Below are positions 55,747-64,000 of a DNA stretch of 64,000 nucleotides, in pieces. The notes beneath the pieces are model-generated. The model ran no database searches, had not been told where the DNA came from, and saw only the letters and a program-made list of their open reading frames with translations. Every line of letters starts with the position of its first letter. The first letter of the stretch is position 1. The DNA is taken from contig NZ_JBHUOR010000041.1 in the NCBI RefSeq assembly GCF_042686175.1, positions 1 through 64,000 of the forward strand, in the 5' to 3' direction. The translations under genes were made by a program, and so were the position numbers. This stretch comes from Kurthia populi. Lineage in GTDB: Bacteria > Bacillota > Bacilli > Bacillales_A > Planococcaceae.

Positions 55747-57266
55747 TAAACCTCCACCTTTTCCACAACCTCTACGAACTCACCATTTAATGAATACATT
55801 TTTGCGTCTGTCACACGTACAAGTACACGCTTGCCAATCACTTCTTTTGGTGCGCGGAAGTTGACTAATTTATTGCGACGCGTATAGCCCGCTAAGACAT
55901 CTTTATTTCGTTTACTTTCGCCGTCTACTAACACTTCAACAACTTGGCCCACATAAGGTTTTAACGCCTTTTCGCTATATTCTCCAACGACCGCATTTAA
56001 ACGCTGTAAACGCTCTTTTTTTACGTCCATCGGTACATTATCTGCCATTTTTGCAGCAGGTGTGCCCTCACGCGGAGAATAAATATAGGTGAAGGCCATT
56101 TCAAAGCCCACCTCACGATAGAGTGATAACGTTTCTTCAAATTGCTCTTCTGTTTCATTCGGGAAGCCAACGATAATATCCGTCGTTAACGCAACATCCG
56201 GAATCGCCTTCTTAATTTTAGCAACTAATTCTAAATAACGCTCGCGTGTATACTTACGCGCCATGATTTTTAGCATACTTGTTGAGCCAGATTGTACAGG
56301 TAAATGAATATGCTCGACTAAATTACCTTTTTTCGCTAACACATCAATCAAGTAATCATCAAAATCACGTGGATGACTTGTCGTAAAACGAATACGTGGT
56401 ACATCAATGGTACGAAGCTCATCCATTAAATGGCCTAAGCCATATTCAAAACCTTCTAAATCCTTACCATACGCATTGACGTTTTGACCAAGCAACGTAA
56501 TTTCTTGATAGCCATGTGCGGCTAACTCGCGTACTTCCTGAATAATATCTTGCGGTAAACGACTACGCTCTTTCCCGCGTGTATACGGTACGATGCAGTA
56601 CGTACAGAACTTATCACAGCCGTACATAATGTTTACCCATGCCTTTGTACCACCATTACGCACTTTTGGCATGTTTTCGATGACATCGCCCTCTTTTGAC
56701 CATACATCGATGACCATTTCTTTTGACATATACGCTTCATTTAAGATTTCTGGTAGCTTATGAATATTATGGGTACCGAAAATAATATCGACCTGATCAT
56801 ATGTTTTTAAGATTTTATTAACGACCGCTTCCTCCTGTGACATACAGCCACAAACGCCAAGTAATAAATCAGGATTTTTCGTTTTTAATGGTTTTAAATG
56901 ACCCAGCTCACCAAACACACGATTTTCCGCATTTTCACGAATCGCACATGTATTCAGTAAAATCACATTAGCCTCGTTAACATCCTCTGTTGCTTCGTAT
57001 CCTAGACTTTCAAAAATTCCTGCCATCACTTCAGTATCATGGACATTCATTTGACAGCCAAAAGTTTGAATCATAAATTTACGGCCATTGCCCATGCCTT
57101 TAAATTGCGCATTAATTGAAAATTGCTCATACGCAACCTCTTCTTTACCACGCTTTTTCGCATCTTTTAGTGAAGGTGCTTGAAAATAAGCACTATAGTC
57201 CTTTGTCGGTTGTAGTGGTTTGAACGGCTTCGCCTGCTCGTTCATGTTACGTTGTTCTTCGTTCAT
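55746..57266 (-). CDS. miaB: tRNA-2-methylthio-N6-dimethylallyladenosine synthase
   Basis: 506 residues. N-terminal UPF0004 domain with three cysteines (TFGCQMNVHD, LNTCAIREN, GVCGCMSQE), the radical-SAM CxxxCxxC (YGCDKFCTYCIVPYTRG) and a C-terminal TRAM domain (EVLVDGESKRN). It adds the methylthio group to i6A37 made by MiaA. Upstream GAGGGGGAT supports the start. Confidence 0.97.
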   Translation of the reverse strand: MNEEQRNMNEQAKPFKPLQPTKDYSAYFQAPSLKDAKKRGKEEVAYEQFSINAQFKGMGNGRKFMIQTFGCQMNVHDTEVMAGIFESLGYEATEDVNEANVILLNTCAIRENAENRVFGELGHLKPLKTKNPDLLLGVCGCMSQEEAVVNKILKTYDQVDIIFGTHNIHKLPEILNEAYMSKEMVIDVWSKEGDVIENMPKVRNGGTKAWVNIMYGCDKFCTYCIVPYTRGKERSRLPQDIIQEVRELAAHGYQEITLLGQNVNAYGKDLEGFEYGLGHLMDELRTIDVPRIRFTTSHPRDFDDYLIDVLAKKGNLVEHIHLPVQSGSTSMLKIMARKYTRERYLELVAKIKKAIPDVALTTDIIVGFPNETEEQFEETLSLYREVGFEMAFTYIYSPREGTPAAKMADNVPMDVKKERLQRLNAVVGEYSEKALKPYVGQVVEVLVDGESKRNKDVLAGYTRRNKLVNFRAPKEVIGKRVLVRVTDAKMYSLNGEFVEVVEKVEV

Positions 57267-57329
57267 TATTTTATCCCCCTCAAAATCATCCCTCTTATTA
57301 TACGGAATTCAGCGAGGTTTGGAAATGAT

Positions 57330-58682
57330 TTACGGCAAGTACAACTGCTTCATACTTTTATAATCAACTTTACCGGTATGCAAATGCGGTAGCTCTTCGA
57401 CGCTTTCGACTTGTACATAGTTGGCATGCAAGTTATAGAGCTGGCATAAAAAGCGCTTCACACGTGATGCATCGCCGTGTTCAATTACCGCGACAAGTTG
57501 TTGGTCATTACCTACACAGGCGACCGTTACACCAAATTTCTTCGCGACCGTCTTTTCAACATCATGTAAATTAATGCGTAGCCCTTTAATTTTAATAAAA
57601 CTTTTCATGCGCCCAATTAAGGTCGCATAGCCTTCCTCATCAATTGTTGCTAAATCGCCAGTCGGTAAACAGCCGGCATATTCATCGCCGTTTGCAAGAT
57701 CTCTCGCCTCTGTTGCATAGCCCATCATGACATTATCGCCGTAATAATATAATTCACCCGTATCCGCTAGCTCAAAGCGGCCGCCGGGCACTGGGATACC
57801 AATTGTGCCTAATTTATCCGCAAGGCGCTCATACGGGACGTACGCGATGCGTGGTGCCGCTTCCGTTTGTCCATACATGACATAAAACTTGCGATTCGTT
57901 GCAACCGCGTATTGATTAAATTTATCGACTAAATACACATCTAAGTGACCGCCCGCTTGCGTCAATGTTTTTAATGACGGCAAATCCATATCAACAAAGC
58001 CTAAACGATTTAATAATTGATACGTAAACGGCACACCTGCAATCGACGTCCCTTTAAATTCATTCACAAAATACCAAAATGACGGGAGTTTCACGCTTTT
58101 AGACGTCAATAATAACGTCGCCCCTACTTGTAAATGACTATTCACAATCGAAATGCCGTACGAATATGATAATGGTAAATTAATGACGGGACGCTCGTGC
58201 TCGTCTAGTTCTAAATAGTCGACAATCGACTCGGTATTTGCTTGTATATTTTTATACGAGAGGCGCACGTATTTTGGGCTTCCCGTCGTACCCGATGTAC
58301 TTAATAGTAGCGCTAAATCTTTATGAACCGAATAGGTTGGTTGTTGACGTTTTTTGAAAAACTGCTCGGTAATCTCTTCGTAGGCATCATGCGTCGTTGC
58401 ACCGAGTAAAAAAGCCGGCTCATAATGCGTCACGATATTTTCAAGCATGGCTACCGCTAAGTCATCATTTATGAGCATCACTGCATGACCCGCTTGAAGT
58501 GCCGCTACATAATGGACAATCGTTTTATAATCATTGCGGCAAATAATGCCGACAACTACTTTCTTTGGTGTCTCTAACATCGCGACAATTTGTGCGACAT
58601 CCTCAGCTAGTTGCTCATACGTGTACGCCGCTGTCGCTTTTTGAACAGCAATTTTCTCCGATGGTTGAATGTCAAAAAACAT
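57330..58682 (-). CDS. AMP-binding acyl-CoA synthetase-like enzyme
   Basis: 450 residues, shorter than long-chain acyl-CoA ligases (about 520-560). ATP loop LLSTSGTTGSPKYV, VMYGQTEAAPRIAY, PTGDLATIDEEGY and the C-terminal catalytic lysine region HTGKVDYKSM. The reaction is activation of an acid as an adenylate; substrate unknown. It does not overlap its neighbours and shows no partner carrier protein gene. Confidence 0.82.
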   Translation of the reverse strand: MFFDIQPSEKIAVQKATAAYTYEQLAEDVAQIVAMLETPKKVVVGIICRNDYKTIVHYVAALQAGHAVMLINDDLAVAMLENIVTHYEPAFLLGATTHDAYEEITEQFFKKRQQPTYSVHKDLALLLSTSGTTGSPKYVRLSYKNIQANTESIVDYLELDEHERPVINLPLSYSYGISIVNSHLQVGATLLLTSKSVKLPSFWYFVNEFKGTSIAGVPFTYQLLNRLGFVDMDLPSLKTLTQAGGHLDVYLVDKFNQYAVATNRKFYVMYGQTEAAPRIAYVPYERLADKLGTIGIPVPGGRFELADTGELYYYGDNVMMGYATEARDLANGDEYAGCLPTGDLATIDEEGYATLIGRMKSFIKIKGLRINLHDVEKTVAKKFGVTVACVGNDQQLVAVIEHGDASRVKRFLCQLYNLHANYVQVESVEELPHLHTGKVDYKSMKQLYLP

Positions 58683-58745
58683 CGTTCTTCCCCCTTATCA
58701 CAATTCCTTTGCTTTTATTTTAATGGAAAAATTTTGATTTTCCTA

Positions 58746-58779
58746 TAAAAAAAGAGAAATCACGAAGATTTCTCTTTTT
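58746..58779 (-). terminator. Terminator after the TDT transporter gene
   Basis: Minus-strand stem AGAGAAATC / GATTTCTCT with a TTCG tetraloop, then T7. Confidence 0.9.
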
Positions 58780-58785
58780 ACATGC

Positions 58786-59727
58786 CTATTCATTGACCGC
58801 TACTTTTCTAGCACTTGCCATCTCACGCCATAAAAAGACAATGTAGCGCGCCGTTACGTAGAGCACCATGACTGTTGCAAACGTTATTTCAACAACAATC
58901 ACAGTTGTTACGATAGGACCTGTATAGCCTAAATAATGCACGGCATTTGTCAGTGCTGTCGCACAAATGACCAGTGGGAATGTAAACGCCGCATAACTCG
59001 GAAAAAATGGTAGGCGTAATAATTGAGGAAGCTGTGTTAGCACAAGCACATATAATAGCTGTGCAATGATAACTAGTGTTAAAACCATCGTCGTTGAAGC
59101 CGCTTTAACATGCGCTAAGTATCCTGCTAATGTCAGAGATACAGGCGCACATAAAATTGTAATTAACGGCAAGGTCGGCACCTCTAAATTACGCATCACG
59201 AAAATACGTACGAGCATGAGCGGTACAAGAATAATCACAAACGTAATACAGCTATAAAAAACGATATCCATTAATGCTGGCGCACGTCCACCAGCCGTTA
59301 GTGGCATAATGCCCATACCGATATACATAATAAACCAGCTCGGATAAATATGAGAAAGTGTCAACGCCGTACGTAATACGAAGCGATACGTAAAATACAG
59401 CATCAATACAAAATGCAGGACAAGGGCAAACCACCAAATATTTTCCCATACAACTATTGTATCCATATACAAACTACTTAACACCATTAACGCCATTGTG
59501 AATGTCGGTGACACTGCAGCAATTAAAGGGTTTTTCATTTCTTTTAAAACGCGTTCTGGTGCTAATACAATCTTTAATAATAGTCCGCTTAAAAAGACAG
59601 CACCCATAAAAATAAGGCCATTGGCAAACCATGTTAGCTCGAATGTTTTTACTAATTTAGCGAGCGAGAATAATGCAAGCATAACACCGCTAATTGGAAT
59701 CGGTATCGCACGAATAAGTTGTTTCAT
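58786..59727 (-). CDS. TDT-family membrane transporter (TehA/SLAC1-like)
   Basis: 313 residues with about ten membrane helices (for example NGLIFMGAVFLSGLLLKIVL and FTFPLVICATALTNAV). The IPIPISGVMLALFSLAKL start, PSWFIMYIGMG and FFPSYAAFTFPLVI segments match the TDT family (tellurite/dicarboxylate/anion channels). Divergent from a LysR gene, which probably controls it; an AT-rich ATAATT/AATTAT dyad lies between them. Confidence 0.85.
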   Translation of the reverse strand: MKQLIRAIPIPISGVMLALFSLAKLVKTFELTWFANGLIFMGAVFLSGLLLKIVLAPERVLKEMKNPLIAAVSPTFTMALMVLSSLYMDTIVVWENIWWFALVLHFVLMLYFTYRFVLRTALTLSHIYPSWFIMYIGMGIMPLTAGGRAPALMDIVFYSCITFVIILVPLMLVRIFVMRNLEVPTLPLITILCAPVSLTLAGYLAHVKAASTTMVLTLVIIAQLLYVLVLTQLPQLLRLPFFPSYAAFTFPLVICATALTNAVHYLGYTGPIVTTVIVVEITFATVMVLYVTARYIVFLWREMASARKVAVNE

Positions 59728-59837
59728 TGTTCATCACGTCTCCTTGATGCTTTCAGTATACTAAGAACTTTACTATTTTAAAAATACATAATTAAAATTA
59801 TAATTATTGGTAAATCAAATAATTAGGATGTGATTCC

Positions 59838-60641
59838 ATGCTTGAACAACTTCATGTATTTGTAAAAGTATATGAACAACGAAATTTTACAAAAGCCTCC
59901 GCACTATTATTCATTTCACAACCAACGATTTCAACAAAGATCAAACAACTTGAGCAACAATTAAATACAACATTCTTCATTCGTAAAGGTCCCAAAAGCC
60001 TCGTACCAACTGAGGCCGCCCATACCTTTTATCAATATGCGCTACGTACTATTGATGACTACGAACAGACGTTGACACAACTGCATGGTAAAAAGCGTAT
60101 ACGTTGCCATATTGGCTGTTCGAATACGATTGCGGTCCATTACTTCCCGCAAATCTTCCCACAGCTTGTCGCCGCTTTTCCACATATTGATTTCATTTTG
60201 TCCTTATCCAATTCCGCGAAAGTAGCCGAAGGCGTGGCACAGCATCGACTAGATATTGGTCTAATCGAAAAGCCACTCGATACGCATCCGCTTCAAAAGA
60301 CTATACTTGGTACAGATGAGCTCGTACTCGCTGGCAATCTAGAAAGTCCCTACTGGCTGATGCGTGAAAAACAATCAGGTGTTCGCTTTTTTAATGAACT
60401 CTATATTTCCGAACAAAATATTCATGCACAAATTATCGATACAAATAGTAATGAAATCATTACCGCACTACTGCAACAAGGCTTTGGTAAAACCATTTTG
60501 TCACGCATTAGCTTGCCAGAAAACATTCCCTTTCAGCAGCTGTCCACGCATTATCATCGACAACTTTTCCTTATTAATCGCGACGATCAAAATGATTTAC
60601 AAGCTGTTTCAGCGATGATTGCAAAGCATTTCCAAACATAA
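59838..60641 (+). CDS. LysR-family transcriptional regulator
   Basis: 267 residues. N-terminal HTH: LEQLHVFVKVYEQRNFTKASALLFISQPTISTKIKQLEQQLNTTFFIRKG. The effector domain (about 88-265) is a short periplasmic-binding-like fold ending QAVSAMIAKHF. It is shorter than the usual 290-300. Probably responds to the substrate of the divergent TDT transporter. Confidence 0.9.
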   Translation: MLEQLHVFVKVYEQRNFTKASALLFISQPTISTKIKQLEQQLNTTFFIRKGPKSLVPTEAAHTFYQYALRTIDDYEQTLTQLHGKKRIRCHIGCSNTIAVHYFPQIFPQLVAAFPHIDFILSLSNSAKVAEGVAQHRLDIGLIEKPLDTHPLQKTILGTDELVLAGNLESPYWLMREKQSGVRFFNELYISEQNIHAQIIDTNSNEIITALLQQGFGKTILSRISLPENIPFQQLSTHYHRQLFLINRDDQNDLQAVSAMIAKHFQT

Positions 60642-60679
60642 AAAAAAGAGAGGGATATACATGAAAAAACAACCGCTCC

Positions 60680-60782
60680 TAGGAGCATAAGAAAAACCGG
60701 AATCGCGCGGTGGCGCGGTTCCGGTTTTTCGTTGCGAACGCTAAAAAAGGAAAATGACGTATTTTGTCTCAGTCTCTTTTTT
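60680..60782. repeat. Dispersed repeat, copy 2 (inverted)
   Basis: Reverse complement of the copy at 55251-55354 with only a few base differences, including the same hairpin. It lies between the converging LysR and korB genes and ends in AT-rich runs, so it also acts as a terminator for both. Confidence 0.8.
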
Positions 60783-60789
60783 ATTACGA

Positions 60790-61642
<853 letters not shown>

Positions 61643-61656
<14 letters not shown>

Positions 61657-63403
61657 CTGGTAGCAACTCCTTTACACGACCTAACAATTCGTTTGGTAAG
61701 AATGGTGTACCATCGTATTTTGTTAAGTTGATGATTTTATCATGATGACCGACGTTTAACTTAATGATGCTCGCAAGCTGACCAGTCGCATTATTTTCAA
61801 CAACAATAATTTTTTTCGCTTTTTCCATTAATGGCAGTAATTCTTTTGCTGGGAATGGATGAATCAAGCGAATATGTGCATGATTGGCTTTGATGCCTTG
61901 TTCATCTAATACAGGACGAATTTCTTCGATAGCACCGCGTGTAGAACCGAAACCAACGATTAATACGTCTGCTTCGTCATGTGGCGCATCTGTGTAAACA
62001 GGTGTCTCAAAATCAACATACTCTAATTTACGGAAACGTTTATCCATTTGCGCTTGGCGATTTGCCGGTGCTTCAGATGGTGTACCGATTTCAGAGTGCT
62101 CAACACCCGTCACATGGTGAATACCATATTTTTGACCAGGTACAACACGTGTCGATACGCCGTCTTCTGTCACTTCATAGCGCTTGAAGTAGGCTTTGTC
62201 TTCCATTTCCGGTAAATCACCTAATTCCAATTTACCGCGTTTAATCGATACTTTACTATAATCAAATGGTTCCACTGTTTGCTTACCAAGTGATAGCTGT
62301 AAATCCGAAAGAACGATTACTGGTAATTGTAATTGATCCGCAATATTGAATGCTTGAATCATATCGTAAAATGCTTCCTCACCTGTTGACGGTGCGATAA
62401 TAACTTTAGGAATCTCACCATGTGTACCGTAAAGCATTGCAAATAAATCTGATTGTTCTTGTTTCGTTGGGAGACCTGTTGATGGACCACCACGTTGTGT
62501 ATCAACGACAACAAGTGGAGTTTCTGTCATACCGGCAAGACCTAAACCTTCCATCATTAGTGATAGACCAGGGCCTGCTGATGCAGTGAATGCACGTGCA
62601 CCACCATAAGAAGCGCCAATTGCCATTGTGACAGCTGCGATTTCATCTTCTGTTTGGACAACAAGACCACCGACTGTTGGTAGTTTTTTTGTTAAATATT
62701 CCATAATTTCAGAAGCTGGCGTAATTGGGTACGCACTCATCACGCGAGAACCTGCAGCTAATGCACCTAATGCCATTGCTTCATTCCCAATCATAAATAG
62801 ACGGTGATTACCATCGCCTGGTTCTAATTCAAATTGACCTTCTGTATTCCCTGCTTCAACTAATAAATCATGCATTAATTGATGCCCTTGTGCGATAGCC
62901 TCCATGTTTTTCGCTACGACTTCTTCCCCTTTACGGCCAAAGATTTCGTCGACGACACTTTGGAATACGGTATCTTCTAAATTCATTAATGCCGCTGTAG
63001 CACCAATCGCTACCATGTTTTTCATTAATGTTGTTCCTAGCTCTTTTGCAGTCGCTGTGAACGGCACGATATACATTGTTGCCTCACAATCTTCAGGTTT
63101 TACTGGCTTAAATTTTGCATCTGCTAAAATAACACCATCTGCATGTAGCTCTTTATAGTTTACATCGATTGTTTCTTGGTCAAACGCAACAAGAATATCG
63201 TTATCATCTGGAATCGTATGCACCGTTGTTGTACGTACGTTAATTTTATTATTCGTATGGCCACCTTTAATACGAGAAGAGAAATGACGGTAGCCGTATA
63301 GGTGGTAGCCTAGACGGTTCATCGCTGTTGAGAAAATCTCACCAGTTGATTCGATCCCTTCACCTTGCTGCCCACCGACTTTCCATGAAAGTTGATGTAA
63401 CAT
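61643..63403 (-). CDS. korA: 2-oxoacid:ferredoxin oxidoreductase subunit alpha
   Basis: 586 residues. The gamma domain is fused at the N-terminus (WKVGGQQGEGIESTGEIF), followed by the alpha domain (YPITPASEIMEYL, ASAGPGLSLMMEGLGLAGMTETPLVVVDTQRGGPSTGLPTKQEQ). This fused gamma-alpha layout is standard for Bacillales KorA. It forms a heterodimer with KorB. Upstream about 290 bases are AT-rich with no gene. Confidence 0.95.
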
Positions 63404-63659
63404 GTTTAAACATCTCCTTAAAACAGGGTATTTTATATATTTTTATCCTTCATAAGTTTATCACGAAGAAACGACAGAAACTATTGGAAATCCATGAAAA
63501 GAGAGAATTTCAGACCTTTGACGGAAAAATTAAGTTTGTTTTACATAAATAAACTTAATTTTCTTGTTTTTCATTCTTTTTATGTGTTTAAATTTTAAAA
63601 AAAGGGAATCATACTACTATACGAATAGAAGAACAACAATAAATATTACAAAAAAGCGA
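63404..63659. other. Intergenic region upstream of korA and the small membrane gene
   Basis: About 255 AT-rich bases between divergent genes. They must hold both promoters, but I see no clear -35/-10 pair. Nothing else is visible. Confidence 0.4.
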
Positions 63660-63700
63660 GGTGAAAGCTTCTACGCTACGCCGTAGAAGTAGCAATTATG
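63660..63700 (+). promoter_or_regulatory. Hairpin between ribosome site and start codon
   Basis: GAGGTG (63658-63663 region) is followed by a perfect CTTCTACG / CGTAGAAG stem with CTACGC loop, then TAGCAATT and ATGATG. The SD lies about 35 bases from the ATG, but folding the hairpin brings it to about 11-12 bases. Folding could control or permit translation. Confidence 0.5.
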
Positions 63701-63895
63701 ATGAAAATTCTATGGATTCCCATCGCATTGTTTATTTTCTCACTAACAGCATATATGGTAGCTATTTGGGGTACTGACGGTGCAACAACATTGAAAATGC
63801 TCATCGGTCAAGGGGTTATGATTCCGTTCTTCTTCTTCGTTCTCTTATTCATTTGGCGATTTAATCAACAGCATAAAAAATCTTACACAGCTTAA
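63698..63895 (+). CDS. Small membrane protein
   Basis: 65 residues, start at ATG 63698 (second ATG 63701). Two membrane helices: ILWIPIALFIFSLTAYMVAIW and MLIGQGVMIPFFFFVLLFIW, and a basic C-terminus. DUF-type protein common in Bacillales. Function unknown. Confidence 0.75.
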   Translation: MMKILWIPIALFIFSLTAYMVAIWGTDGATTLKMLIGQGVMIPFFFFVLLFIWRFNQQHKKSYTA

Positions 63896-63940
63896 ACAAT
63901 ATAAAAAACGCAACGTTAAAGACATGAGTAACAAAAAGAA

Positions 63941-63977
63941 GAGGCTGGGACATAAGTGAAAATTCCAGCCTTTAATA
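63941..63977 (+). terminator. Terminator-like hairpin at the right end
   Basis: GGCTGG / CCAGCC stem around a 16-base loop, followed by TTTAAT. The GAGGCTGGGACATAA start resembles the GAGACTGGGACAAAA of the dispersed repeat. Confidence 0.5.
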
Positions 63978-64000
63978 GAGAAGGTGATGTCGAATTTGAC

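Noticed and set aside
63661..63767. Alternative GTG frame through the hairpin near 63661
   Set aside because: The GTG is part of the ribosome site GAGGTG and has no site of its own; the membrane protein frame is better.

Overview
This window looks like the chromosome of a low-GC Gram-positive bacterium of the Bacillales, most likely a Planococcaceae/Caryophanaceae member (Lysinibacillus/Solibacillus-like). That inference rests on the glnR-glnA pair, hfq-miaA, mutS-mutL-glpD, miaB-ricA and korAB neighbourhoods, strong AGGAGG ribosome sites and moderate AT richness; no species can be named from sequence alone.

Region 1 (1-30070) is the early and head-gene half of a temperate tailed phage (siphovirus type) integrated next to glnA. 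Tail and lysis genes and the other attachment site lie beyond position 1. Reading leftward from the lysogeny switch there are: integrase, ImmA-like protease and CI-like repressor on the + strand; five 15-bp operators; Cro, antirepressor and small early genes; a SbcC/Rad50-like ATPase, YopX, RecT and an MBL-fold hydrolase; a DnaD-type initiator that carries six 15-bp iterons inside its gene, plus a DnaC-type loader; many small accessory genes; HNH protein, SSB, methyltransferase, dUTPase; an ArpU/RinA-like late regulator followed by a candidate late promoter; then terS, terL, portal, SPP1 gp7-like protein, scaffold, capsid and connector genes. I recovered about fifteen genes under 60 codons from their ribosome sites and overlapping stops and starts.

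Region 2 (30100-36600) holds glnA and glnR with two GlnR boxes, a methionine-gamma-lyase-like gene, a TRIC-family channel gene, a decayed CorA-like gene (one nonsense and one frameshift lesion) and a stress-type SDR.

Region 3 (36600-42100) is a ketone-body operon on the minus strand: GntP-type permease, 3-hydroxyacyl-CoA dehydrogenase, 3-hydroxybutyrate dehydrogenase, a CBS-PAS-Fis regulator that lacks the AAA+ domain, and scoA-scoB. It imports and oxidises 3-hydroxybutyrate to acetoacetate and activates acetoacetate with succinyl-CoA. An IS3-type remnant lies upstream.

Region 4 (42600-64000) is conserved housekeeping: rhodanese, hfq, miaA, lipase, glpD, mutL, mutS, a DUF423 membrane protein, a hydrolase, a three-domain RNA kinase-phosphatase-ligase, ricA, miaB, an acyl-CoA synthetase, a TDT transporter with divergent LysR gene, korBA and a small membrane protein.

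The most unusual signals are in the prophage early leader (24830-25840): two copies of a hairpin whose stems co-vary, and two short + strand transcription units (promoter-like -10, hairpin, perfect terminator) that run into the 3' ends of minus-strand genes, one of them a 49-residue membrane peptide, as in type I toxin-antitoxin loci. Other items for follow-up are an SD-masking hairpin in the late leader, the RNA-repair enzyme and a hairpin placed between SD and start codon at 63660-63700.
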